Part shown: positions 18,235-26,277 of the stretch, piece after piece
How positions within the stretch are numbered: position 1 is the stretch's first letter
How the letters are laid out: each line of letters begins with the position of its first letter
Assembly: GCA_025354985.1 (NCBI GenBank)
Contig: JANXLU010000024.1
Location: 1-64,000 of the forward strand
Length of the DNA stretch: 64,000 nucleotides
Source: Chloroflexota bacterium
Lineage (GTDB): Bacteria; Chloroflexota; Anaerolineae; J036; Brachytrichaceae
Direction of reading: 5' to 3'
Position numbers and translations under genes: made by a program
The notes under the pieces: generated by a model
The model's input: only the letters and a program-made list of their open reading frames with translations
The model's database searches: none
Told to the model about the DNA's origin: nothing

Positions 18235-19422
18235 GTGACAAGCATTTTTCAGAACTGCCGGTTGATCGATGGTGTGGGCGATCACGCGCGCGACCAAGTG
18301 GACGTCATTATCGAGGGCACGACCATCAAGGCAGTGGAGCCCACGCGCGCGCGGGACGCCGGTGAAGGGCGGCTGATACCCACGCTGGGTCGCACCCTGC
18401 TGCCAGGGTTGATCGACTGCCACGCGCACTACACCCTGGATCCGTGGGCCCGCGACCCGTTTTCCCAGGTTGCCCGCGAGCCGGTGGGGATGACAATGCT
18501 GCGTGCAGCCCGGGCCGCGCGTGACGGTCTCTTAGCCGGCATCACCACCGTGCGCGATGCCGGGGCGCCGCGCCAGCTTAACTTTTTGCTGCGGGATGCA
18601 ATCCGCAACGGGCTGATTCCGGGGCCGCGCCTGCTTTCGCCGGGTTGCGCTATCACGATTACCGGGGGCCATGGCATGACCTTTGGCGTGGAGGCAGACG
18701 GCATGGACGGGTTGCAGCAGGCCGTGCGGGCCCAGATGCGGGACGGCGCAGATGTGATCAAGATTGTTGCGAGTGAGGCGGCCATGCTGACCGGGCCCGA
18801 AGCCGCGGTTGAGGAATTGACCCAGGAGGAAATAAACATGCTGGCGAGCGAGGCGCACCGGCGCGGGCTGCGCATCTTCAGCCATGCCCAAAACTCGATC
18901 TCGGTGACCCGATCCGCGCGCGCCCGTGTGGACAGCGTTGAGCACGCATTTCTTGCGGATGGGGCCGCGCTGCGCGAATTGCTGGACAACCAGGTGACGC
19001 TGACCCCTACCCTGGCAGTGACCGAGGTGACGCTTGAGCGCGACGATCTGACGCCGGCGTTTCGTTCACGGATGCTCCACATTCGTGACAAGCATTGGTG
19101 GTCGTGTGAAGAGGCCATCCGGCTTGGCGTGAATGTGGTGGCCAGCACGGATTGTGGCGAACCCTGCATCTACCCAAGCCTGTTGTGGCGAGATATTCGC
19201 ATCTTGCACGACCGCGGACTGGGCGCAATGAACGCCATAAAGGCGGCCACCTCGCGGGCGGCGGTGCTGCTTGGGGTTGAGCACTTCGTTGGCAGCATTG
19301 TGCCGGGCTTGCAGGCAGACTGCATCCTGGTTGACGGTGATCCATTGACCGATCTCGCCGCGCTTGGCAGGGTTGATATGGTGATGCAGGCCGGTAGAAT
19401 CGTTCACACCCGCACGGCATGA
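18235..19422 (+). CDS. Metal-dependent amidohydrolase (imidazolonepropionase/prolidase-like)
   Basis: The 395-residue enzyme has the amidohydrolase metal motif DCHAHYT near residue 63 (HxH), a candidate bridging Lys in VIKIVAS, His residues in IFSHAQN and VEHAFLAD, and the final Asp in ASTDCGEP. These indicate a two-metal TIM-barrel hydrolase of cyclic or acyclic amide bonds, of the type that also includes Xaa-Arg and Xaa-Pro dipeptidases. The start is a GTG at 18235 with ACGGAGG four bases upstream. It overlaps the next gene by ATGA. With the S9 peptidase of the other arm it suggests that the degraded compound contains an amide linkage. Confidence 0.88.
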   Translation: MTSIFQNCRLIDGVGDHARDQVDVIIEGTTIKAVEPTRARDAGEGRLIPTLGRTLLPGLIDCHAHYTLDPWARDPFSQVAREPVGMTMLRAARAARDGLLAGITTVRDAGAPRQLNFLLRDAIRNGLIPGPRLLSPGCAITITGGHGMTFGVEADGMDGLQQAVRAQMRDGADVIKIVASEAAMLTGPEAAVEELTQEEINMLASEAHRRGLRIFSHAQNSISVTRSARARVDSVEHAFLADGAALRELLDNQVTLTPTLAVTEVTLERDDLTPAFRSRMLHIRDKHWWSCEEAIRLGVNVVASTDCGEPCIYPSLLWRDIRILHDRGLGAMNAIKAATSRAAVLLGVEHFVGSIVPGLQADCILVDGDPLTDLAALGRVDMVMQAGRIVHTRTA

Positions 19423-20372
19423 ATCACCCAACCCATCACGATATCCTTGAGGCTCACGACCTGGTATCGCGCCACCTGACCCGCACGCCGATGATCCACT
19501 CGCCGACGCTGAGCACGCTTAGCGGCGCAAACGTCTGGCTGAAGTGCGAGTGCTTTTCCGAGATTGGCTCGTTTAAGGCACGGGGCGCGCTCACCGGGGT
19601 GCAAAAATTGAGCAGCGCCCAGCGCGCGTGCGGCCTGATCTGCGCCAGCACGGGAAACCACGGTGCCGCGATGGCCTGGGCTGCCCGCCAAGTGGGCGCA
19701 ACCTGCACCGTGGTGGCGCCGGTGAACACGCCCGAAATCAAAATCAACAATATGCGCAACGCCGGTGCGCGTTTGATCCTCGAAGGCATGGATTGGGGCG
19801 ACAGCTGCCGCATCGCGCGCGACGTTGGCGACCGCGCAGGATTGCTGTATCTGGAGGACGGAGAGGACCCGTGGATCATGGCCGGCGCCGGTACGGTCGG
19901 ACTTGAAATCATGCAGGACCTGCCGGATGCGCAGGCGGTGTTGATCCCGGTGGGGGGCGGCAACTTTATCGCGGGCTGCGCGGTTGCGGTCAAACAGGGT
20001 GCGCATGCGCCAAGACTCATCGGCGTGCAATCCGAGGCGGCGCCGGCGGTCACTCATTCGATGCGGGAAGGTCGCATCGTAACCATGCCCACAACCACCT
20101 TTGCCGGTGGCATCGCCACCACCGGGCCGGTGCCAATGGCCTTCGAGCTGATGCAGCGCCATGTTGATGACATGTTGCTGGTGAGCGAGGACGAACTGGT
20201 GCAGGCCATTGGGCGATTTGTGCGAACCCACGGCATCCTGGTCGAAGGCGCCGGCGCGGCGCCACTGGCGGCGCTGTTGCGCCACGCGCTGCTGTTCACC
20301 GGGCAGACCGTGGTGCTGGTGCTATCGGGTCGCAACCTGGATCCCGCCACGCTGGCGCGGGCAATTGCGTGA
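19419..20372 (+). CDS. PLP-dependent serine/threonine dehydratase-like enzyme (fold type II)
   Basis: The 317-residue protein is of the tryptophan synthase beta family. The PLP lysine lies in GSFKARGA (about 49), the substrate-binding motif is STGNHGAAMAW, and the phosphate-binding glycine loop is GGGNFIAGCA. Members eliminate water and ammonia from hydroxy amino acids to give 2-keto acids. It lacks the C-terminal ACT domain of biosynthetic IlvA, so a catabolic role is favoured, for example on a 3-hydroxy amino acid released by the amidohydrolase whose gene it overlaps. Hydroxyaspartate ammonia-lyase or an EutB-like enzyme are alternatives. Confidence 0.88.
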   Translation: MNHPTHHDILEAHDLVSRHLTRTPMIHSPTLSTLSGANVWLKCECFSEIGSFKARGALTGVQKLSSAQRACGLICASTGNHGAAMAWAARQVGATCTVVAPVNTPEIKINNMRNAGARLILEGMDWGDSCRIARDVGDRAGLLYLEDGEDPWIMAGAGTVGLEIMQDLPDAQAVLIPVGGGNFIAGCAVAVKQGAHAPRLIGVQSEAAPAVTHSMREGRIVTMPTTTFAGGIATTGPVPMAFELMQRHVDDMLLVSEDELVQAIGRFVRTHGILVEGAGAAPLAALLRHALLFTGQTVVLVLSGRNLDPATLARAIA

Positions 20373-20465
20373 GAGGTCTGGGTGAATATCTCCGATAGGA
20401 TCCTGGGGTCAGTCAGTGCGACCACCGATATATCTCGGCAGCACGGCGCTAACAACCAATGCTCG

Positions 20466-20507
20466 GGGCACGCTGGTGCCCAAGCCGCGGCAAGTGCGCT
20501 ACTTGCC
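20466..20507 (-). terminator. Two adjacent hairpins between convergent genes
   Basis: GGGCAC/GTGCCC (20466-20481, 4-base loop) and GGCAAGT/ACTTGCC (20489-20507, 5-base loop) lie between the convergent genes ending at 20372 and 20499. The second hairpin includes the stop codon of the lipoprotein gene. No T-run follows either one, so termination is uncertain. Confidence 0.35.
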
Positions 20508-21167
20508 CGTGCCGGTTTGGGTGCAGGTTGTGATGCCAGCCACGGCCTGTTTGAGCGGGTCGACCTTGCCCGGCTTTAGATCCGGGCGTGCCTTCTTGAG
20601 CTTGGTCATCTCGGTCTGCACACACAGCGCCTGGGTTTTGGCCATGGTCTCGCTGGCCTTCACCTGGTCAGGCGCGCTCATGTTGGTGGTGAGCTTGATG
20701 CCCGCGTCGATTTTGGCAACCGTGGCGTCAAAGCGCTTTAGCCAGGCATCCGACCCGGTGTCGGTGGCGGTGATGAGCGCGCCAAGCTCCAGCCGACCCG
20801 TGTCAAGCGTGTCCATCCACGTGGTGACCGACTTTTGGAACGCCGCCTCCTGCGGGCTCACCGCGGTTGCGATGACCGTCGTTGGCGTGGGTTCAAGCGT
20901 GGGCTCGGGCGTGGGTGACGGGATGTCGGTTGGCGTGACAACCGGCGTGATCGTGGGCGTGGTGGGCAGGATGCCGATTTGTGCAGTGCTGCGCTGCAAT
21001 TGCGCCGTGCGGAGCGCCTCGACGGTTGCCGGCACGTTTGGGGTGGGCGTGACCGGTTCACCGGCACAACCCGCAAGAACAACCATCATTAGCAGAGCAA
21101 TGATTCGAAGCACCACAAAATTGTAGTCCAAGTTCATGCCCGGGCGGATCGGTCGCTGGCTGATCAT
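20499..21167 (-). CDS. Hypothetical lipoprotein with Thr/Pro-rich linker
   Basis: I do not recognise this 222-residue protein. A hydrophobic segment ending in the lipobox VVLAGC (Cys34) marks it as a lipoprotein. It is followed by a Thr/Pro-rich stretch (residues about 70-100) and a helical C-terminal domain containing a few Cys and many Lys and Asp residues. The first ATG overlaps the larC stop (ATGA). An internal ATG at 21137 (MNLDYNF) gives a more typical lipoprotein signal length and may be the true start. It is the last gene of the lar operon, but nothing in it suggests a cofactor role. Confidence 0.75.
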   Translation of the reverse strand: MISQRPIRPGMNLDYNFVVLRIIALLMMVVLAGCAGEPVTPTPNVPATVEALRTAQLQRSTAQIGILPTTPTITPVVTPTDIPSPTPEPTLEPTPTTVIATAVSPQEAAFQKSVTTWMDTLDTGRLELGALITATDTGSDAWLKRFDATVAKIDAGIKLTTNMSAPDQVKASETMAKTQALCVQTEMTKLKKARPDLKPGKVDPLKQAVAGITTCTQTGTGK

Positions 21168-22381
21168 GGCGCGGGTGTCAGCGCCGCAGAGAGGGCGGCG
21201 GTCAGAGCCGCCGCGGTGATGAGCTTGATTGAAACGCCCGATTGTTCGGCGCGCGCGCGGCAGTCCTCATACTCCGGCATGGCATTCAGCAGTTCGCCAT
21301 TCAGCCGCGCGAGCTTTACGCGGATGTCACCATACGGGGTGGCCACCGTGTACATCGTGCGCGGGAGCATGATGCGGGAGACCTCGTGCGTGCGCACACC
21401 GATGGTCGATGATTCGCGGAAGACAATCTCAGCGAGCTCCGCGACCTTGTCCGCGTCACAGATGATCTGCAATTGAACCGCGGGTCGCTGCTTCTTCATC
21501 TGAATGGGGAGCAGCGCGACGTCCAGGGCGCCCGCGGCCAACAGGTGCGCCGCAAGCGGTTCATAGTGCTGCGGATTCATGTCATCGATGTTGGCCTCAA
21601 TCACCGTAGCGGTGCCCGACAATGTGCCGCCATTGCGGGCAGCTGCCTGAACCGGCACCGGGCCCAGTAGCGCGCGCAACACGTTTGGGAAGACCCGGTC
21701 CTTGTTCCCCGCACCGTGGCCGACGCGCTCAAAAACACCCGCGGGCATCGGCCCCCACGCCTGCGCCAGCGCTGTGGCGATGGCCGCGCCGGTCGGCGTG
21801 GTCAGCTCGCCCCTGGCCTCGGTTGCGTATACCGGCACACCAAGCACCAGCCTCGCGGTCGCCGGCGCCGGGATGGGGTAGGTGCCGTGTGACATCGAAA
21901 CCATGCCCGAGCCAAGATGCAGCGGGCTGCAGATGATTGAAGTGATGTGCAGCCGCTCGATCCCGATCGCCGCGCTTACGATGTCAATGATGGCATCAAC
22001 TGCGCCAACCTCGTGAAAGTGCACCTGGTCAATCGGGATGCCGTGAACCGCGGCCTCGGCTTCGCCCAGCCGGGTAAAGATGCGGGTTGCAGTCAGCTTG
22101 ACCGCATCCGACAGCGTGCTCGCCTCGATGATCGCCAATATGCCCGATAGACCGCGATGGACCTGATCATGCGATGTGGCGTCTTCCAGATGCACGGCAA
22201 ACTGCGTGGCCTGCAGACCGCGCTTGCTCACCTGCGCGGCGGAGAGGTGATAGCCGGGCAGGTTCAATTTGGCCAGCTCGGTCTCAAGCTCGACCAGCGG
22301 CAGACCAAGGTCGATCAGCGCGCCCACGAACATGTCGCCGCTGATCCCGGCAAAACAGTCCAGATACAGGCGGTTGGTCAT
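21164..22381 (-). CDS. larC: LarC, nickel insertion enzyme for the nickel-pincer nucleotide
   Basis: The 405-residue protein performs the last step of nickel-pincer nucleotide synthesis. It inserts Ni(II) into the bis-thiocarboxylated pyridinium mononucleotide in a CTP-dependent reaction (family knowledge). The N-terminus shows the family signature LYLDCFAGISGDMF, and HFHEVGAVDAIIDI lies near residue 120. The gene is one continuous frame, unlike lactobacilli where larC1 and larC2 are joined by a programmed frameshift. It overlaps larE by four bases (ATGA). No larA is present in the window, so the user enzyme of the cofactor must lie elsewhere. Confidence 0.95.
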   Translation of the reverse strand: MTNRLYLDCFAGISGDMFVGALIDLGLPLVELETELAKLNLPGYHLSAAQVSKRGLQATQFAVHLEDATSHDQVHRGLSGILAIIEASTLSDAVKLTATRIFTRLGEAEAAVHGIPIDQVHFHEVGAVDAIIDIVSAAIGIERLHITSIICSPLHLGSGMVSMSHGTYPIPAPATARLVLGVPVYATEARGELTTPTGAAIATALAQAWGPMPAGVFERVGHGAGNKDRVFPNVLRALLGPVPVQAAARNGGTLSGTATVIEANIDDMNPQHYEPLAAHLLAAGALDVALLPIQMKKQRPAVQLQIICDADKVAELAEIVFRESSTIGVRTHEVSRIMLPRTMYTVATPYGDIRVKLARLNGELLNAMPEYEDCRARAEQSGVSIKLITAAALTAALSAALTPAP

Positions 22382-23220
22382 AGACTCGAGAGCGGGATAA
22401 ACGCGGGCTTGACCTCGTTCATGCTGCCGCGTCGATAGCCGATCAAGTCCATCGAAACGTAGGTGAAACCGGCGCGCTGCTTGAATCCGTTGGTGATTTC
22501 CTCGGCGGCTTCGAGCAAGTGCAGGCGCTCGTCCGGGTCCACCTCGATGCGCGCCACCTCACCATGATGCCGCACACGAAACTGGCGGAACCCGGCGTCC
22601 CACAGCACATCCTCGGCGGCTTCGACCTGTGCCAACTTTTCCGGGGTGATGTTGGTGCCATATGGGAAGCGCGAGCCGAGGCAGGCAAATGCCGGCTTGT
22701 CCCATACGGGCAGACCCAGATGCTGGGCCAGCGCGCGAATGTCCGCCTTGGTCAGCCCGGCCTCCTTCAAGGGTGCGCGCACGTTGTGTTCGCCGGCCGC
22801 CTTCGCCCCGGGGCGGTGGTCGCCGGTGTCATCCTGGTTCTCACCATAGGCGATCCAGTGGAAGCCCAGCTCCGCGGCGATGTCATCCAGCCGCGTAAAC
22901 AGCTCGGTTTTGCAGAAGTAACACCGGTTGTTTGGGTTGGCGGCATAGCGCGGGTCGGCCACTTCGTTGGTCCTGATAATTTTGTGGCGAATGCCGGCCA
23001 GCCGGGCCAGCGACTCGGCCTCGCGCAGTTCGCGGCGCGGCAGCGAGGGTGAATCCGCGGTCACGGCAAGTGCCCGGTCACCCAGCACCAGTCCGGCCAC
23101 TTTGGACAGCAACACGCTGTCCACGCCGCCCGACATGCCGATGATCACATCCTGCATGTCGCGCAAAACCGCCTGCAACTGTTGATACTTTGCAAGCACG
23201 GAACTTGTCAACTCTGTCAT
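22378..23220 (-). CDS. larE: LarE, ATP-dependent sulfur transferase for nickel-pincer cofactor (three-Cys type)
   Basis: This 280-residue PP-loop protein adenylates the carboxylates of the LarB product and inserts sulfur. The PP-loop SGGVDS is at residues 30-35. Cys180 (FACLGSRFPYG) corresponds to the sacrificial cysteine of the single-Cys form. Two further cysteines form a CxxC motif at residues 100-103 (NRCYFCK). A three-cysteine set matches the variant described in some LarE proteins that hold a [4Fe-4S] cluster and use it for catalytic sulfur transfer. It is linked to larB and larC by ATGA overlaps. Confidence 0.95.
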   Translation of the reverse strand: MTELTSSVLAKYQQLQAVLRDMQDVIIGMSGGVDSVLLSKVAGLVLGDRALAVTADSPSLPRRELREAESLARLAGIRHKIIRTNEVADPRYAANPNNRCYFCKTELFTRLDDIAAELGFHWIAYGENQDDTGDHRPGAKAAGEHNVRAPLKEAGLTKADIRALAQHLGLPVWDKPAFACLGSRFPYGTNITPEKLAQVEAAEDVLWDAGFRQFRVRHHGEVARIEVDPDERLHLLEAAEEITNGFKQRAGFTYVSMDLIGYRRGSMNEVKPAFIPLSSL

Positions 23221-23975
23221 GCTACCTGTCTCCCCTGGTTTATTCGGCTGGCGGCAAAGCCCGCGCCAAATCCATTGTCAATGTTTACAACCGTCACTCC
23301 CGCGGCGCAGCTGTTGAGCATGCCAAGCAGCGCGGAAACGCCACCGAAGCTGGCGCCATAGCCCACACTTGTGGGCACGGCGATCACCGGTGCGCGCACC
23401 AGCCCGCCCACGACCGATGGAAGCGCACCTTCCATTCCGGCGACCACGACCAGCACGCTGGCGGAGGTGAGCCGCTCCATGTGTGCCAGCAGCCGATGCA
23501 GACCGGCCACCCCCACGTCATAAATGCGCTCGACCGTGTTGCCCATGATGTCGGCGGTCACCGCGGCCTCCTCGGCCACGGGCAAGTCGGCGGTGCCCGC
23601 GCTGATCACCAGGATGGTGCCCGGCCGTTTGGCGATGGCCCGCGGTGCGAAGGTAAGCGTGCGCGCGAGCGCATTGTGGACCACTTTCGGGAGCACGGCG
23701 CACACCGCAGCCGCGGTGGTGGGTGAGGCGCGCGTGGCCAGCACCGGTTCGCTCCCCGCGCACAGGTGCTGCATGATCGCCACCACGTGTTCTTCGCGCT
23801 TGCCCTCGCAGAGGATCACCTCGGCAAACCCGTTTCGCAGCGCCCGATGGTGATCCAGCTTGGCAAACTCAAGGTCGGCAAAGGGCAGCGTGCGCAACTG
23901 GTCAACGGCCTCGTCAACCGATGTCGCCCGGGTGATCACCCCGGCCAATAGCTCGCGTAGTGCGCGTTCGTCCAT
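23217..23975 (-). CDS. larB: LarB, pyridinium-3,5-biscarboxylate mononucleotide synthase
   Basis: LarB carboxylates and hydrolyses nicotinic acid adenine dinucleotide in the first step of nickel-pincer cofactor synthesis (family knowledge). The 252-residue protein is related to the PurE-type NCAIR mutase in its C-terminal half. Recognisable pieces are EVILCEGK near residue 55 and the glycine-rich VVAGMEGALPSVVGGL near residue 185. The ATG at 23975 is chosen because MDERALRELL is a typical N-terminus; a GTG at 24017 would add 14 residues. It is the first of three overlapping lar genes, 51 bases after the aminotransferase gene. Confidence 0.94.
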   Translation of the reverse strand: MDERALRELLAGVITRATSVDEAVDQLRTLPFADLEFAKLDHHRALRNGFAEVILCEGKREEHVVAIMQHLCAGSEPVLATRASPTTAAAVCAVLPKVVHNALARTLTFAPRAIAKRPGTILVISAGTADLPVAEEAAVTADIMGNTVERIYDVGVAGLHRLLAHMERLTSASVLVVVAGMEGALPSVVGGLVRAPVIAVPTSVGYGASFGGVSALLGMLNSCAAGVTVVNIDNGFGAGFAASRINQGRQVA

Positions 23976-24026
23976 GGGTTTACTGCCCGTATGATTCGCA
24001 CCCGGGCGAGGTTCCACCGCGCATGG

Positions 24027-25256
24027 TCATTCTATTGACGCCAGCTTGATACACACCGCCATCACTTCCATGGCGGAGGTGATATCCGCAACCGAGGGGA
24101 ATGATGGTGCGATGCGAATATTGGTATCGGTGGGATCCTTTTTGTAGGGCGAGGTGCTGCCTGCGGGGGTCAGCTTTACGCCGGCCGCTGCCGCGAGCTC
24201 GATCACTCGGCGTGCCTTGCCGGGCCTGGTGTTCAGGCTCACAAAGTAGCCGCCGTTTGGTTTGCTCCACTCGGCCAGCCCGGTGCCGGCCAGCTCGGCG
24301 CCTAGCACGTGTTGCACTGCGACGAACTTGGGTGCAAGGATCGCCTGATGTTTGCGCATATGACCGCGTACGCCGTCCATGTCTCTAAAAAACCTGACGT
24401 GGCGAAGTTGGTTGACCTTGTCCGCTCCGATAGTTTGCACGCTCATTTGTTTCTTGATTGCGTCAATATTGCGCTTGCTCCCGGCGATCATCGACACGCC
24501 TGTGCCAGCCATCGAAACTTTGGCTGTGCTGCCAATGATCAAGGGTCGGTCGGGGTGCTGCGCGGCTTTGCACGCCTCCAGCAGGTTCGCCAGCTGATCC
24601 GGGGTGTCGCTCAGATGATGCACGGCATAGGCGTTGTCCCAGATGATCCGGAAGTCGGCGGCCTTGGTGGTCATGCCGGCCAGCCGCTGCACCACCGAAG
24701 CGGAATAGGTGAGCCCCGACGGGTTGCTGTATTTGGGGACCGACCACATGCCCTTGATGTGTTCATCGCCGGCCACCAGTCGCTCGACCATGTCCATGTC
24801 CGGTCCTTCGGCGTTCATCGGGATAGGGATCATCTTGATTCCCAGGGTCTCGCAAATGCCAAAGTGCCGGTCGTAGCCTGGTATCGGGCACAGAAAAGCC
24901 ACCTCTGGAAGTTTGGACCAGGGCGTCTGACTGCCCGCTACGCCAAACAGCATCGCGCGGAGCAGCGTGTCATACATCAGGCTCAGGCTGCTGTTGCCCC
25001 CGATAATGATTTCATCGGTGGCCACGTCAAGGTAGCTGGCGAACAGGGTCTTGGCCTCGGGGATGCCATCCATCAGACCGTAATTTCGGGTGTCCGATCC
25101 GTCGGCGGCGAGTATGTCCTCGTTGCTCACGCACGTGAGCAAGTCGGCGGCCAGATCAAGCTGCTCCGAACACGGCTTGCCGCGGGTCAGGTCGATGTTT
25201 AGTTTCTTTGCTTGTAGTGCGGCGTAGCGCGCCGCTGGTGAGTGCGTCGTGTCCAT
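24027..25256 (-). CDS. Aspartate aminotransferase, subgroup Ic-like (PLP)
   Basis: The 409-residue PLP enzyme matches the type Ic aspartate aminotransferases known from actinobacteria. It has LTRGKPCSEQLDLAADLL at the N-terminus and GNSSLSLMYDTL near residue 90. The PLP lysine is in STAKVSMAGTGVS. It should transfer amino groups between aspartate or another amino acid and 2-oxoglutarate. The ATG at 25256 is preferred over an upstream GTG because MDTTHSPAARYA fits the family start. It lies between a 2-hydroxyacid dehydrogenase and larB in one leftward operon. Confidence 0.88.
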   Translation of the reverse strand: MDTTHSPAARYAALQAKKLNIDLTRGKPCSEQLDLAADLLTCVSNEDILAADGSDTRNYGLMDGIPEAKTLFASYLDVATDEIIIGGNSSLSLMYDTLLRAMLFGVAGSQTPWSKLPEVAFLCPIPGYDRHFGICETLGIKMIPIPMNAEGPDMDMVERLVAGDEHIKGMWSVPKYSNPSGLTYSASVVQRLAGMTTKAADFRIIWDNAYAVHHLSDTPDQLANLLEACKAAQHPDRPLIIGSTAKVSMAGTGVSMIAGSKRNIDAIKKQMSVQTIGADKVNQLRHVRFFRDMDGVRGHMRKHQAILAPKFVAVQHVLGAELAGTGLAEWSKPNGGYFVSLNTRPGKARRVIELAAAAGVKLTPAGSTSPYKKDPTDTNIRIAPSFPSVADITSAMEVMAVCIKLASIE

Positions 25257-25311
25257 CAATGCACCATTATCCCGCGATGCCAAGCTGGCCACCCGCAGGA
25301 TGGCGGGCTAC

Positions 25312-26277
25312 TCAGTTCACCGGGGTCAGTGCCGGTTGCTTTGCAAGCATCGCCACGATGTTTCGGGCGCACAATACACCCATCCCGGTACGGGTGGCGA
25401 TGCTGCTGCTTCCACAGTGCGGTGTGCACACCACGTTTGGCAGACTCAGCAACGGATTGGTGGATCGCGCGGGCTCCTGCTCGAACACATCCAGCCCGGC
25501 GGCCCATGGGCGACCGGCCTTAAGCGCGGCAACGAGATCGGCCTCGATGATGGTTTGCCCGCGGCTGATGTTTACGAACACGCCATCCGGGCGCATCAGC
25601 GCGAACTCACGCGCAGAGAGCATCCCGCGCGTTTCGGGCGTCAGCGGCACGCACATAACGACAAAGTTGCTTTGCCCCAACAGCTCATCCAGGCTGCGGA
25701 ACGCTGCGCCGGTGTCTGCTTCGAGCGTCGCGGACGGTGCGCGGTTGTGATATAGCAGCTTCATATTAAATCCGCGTCCCCGACGCAGCACCGCGCCGCC
25801 GATGCGCCCGGCGCCAATAACCCCTAGGGTCGCGCCGTATATGTCCTGCCCGGCCATGTGCAGCGGCACCGCGGCATAGCGCCATTCGTCCCGCGCGATG
25901 CAGGTATGGCCCTCAACGATTCGCCGGGCCGCGGCCATCAAGAGCGCAAACCCCATGTCCGCGGTGGTTTGTGTGAGGACTCCGGGTGTGTTGGTAACGC
26001 GTATACTTCGCGCCGTGCAAGCGGCGACGTCGATGTTGTTGTAGCCCACGCCAAAATGAGCGATGATCCGCAGGTGCGGCGCAGTAGCCAGAAATTCCTC
26101 GTTGATCTGGTCGGTGGCTTGGGTGAGCACGGCGGTGGCCTGAGTGCAGGCCTGCAATAGCACGTCGCGCGGGCACGGGCTGTCGTCATCCCACATCCGG
26201 ATGTCAACGTCAGGGCCCAGCGCGGACAGGACTTGCCCGGGCAGCCTGCGGGTCAGGTATACAAGTGGTTTGGTCAT
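25312..26277 (-). CDS. D-2-hydroxyacid dehydrogenase (glyoxylate/hydroxypyruvate reductase-like)
   Basis: This 321-residue NAD(P)-dependent enzyme has the cofactor motif GVIGAGRIGGAVLRRGR (about 155), catalytic Arg in VNISRGQTI, Glu in VFEQEP and His in TPHCGSSS. The VFEQEP...TPHCGSS pattern is typical of glyoxylate and hydroxypyruvate reductases. It overlaps the preceding TPP-enzyme gene by four bases (ATGA). With that enzyme and the aminotransferase it suggests handling of small 2-keto or 2-hydroxy acids in the same operon as the lar genes. Confidence 0.9.
   Translation of the reverse strand: MTKPLVYLTRRLPGQVLSALGPDVDIRMWDDDSPCPRDVLLQACTQATAVLTQATDQINEEFLATAPHLRIIAHFGVGYNNIDVAACTARSIRVTNTPGVLTQTTADMGFALLMAAARRIVEGHTCIARDEWRYAAVPLHMAGQDIYGATLGVIGAGRIGGAVLRRGRGFNMKLLYHNRAPSATLEADTGAAFRSLDELLGQSNFVVMCVPLTPETRGMLSAREFALMRPDGVFVNISRGQTIIEADLVAALKAGRPWAAGLDVFEQEPARSTNPLLSLPNVVCTPHCGSSSIATRTGMGVLCARNIVAMLAKQPALTPVN

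Noticed and set aside
21164-22381. Programmed frameshift within larC as in lactobacilli.
   Set aside because: The gene is one uninterrupted 405-codon frame.
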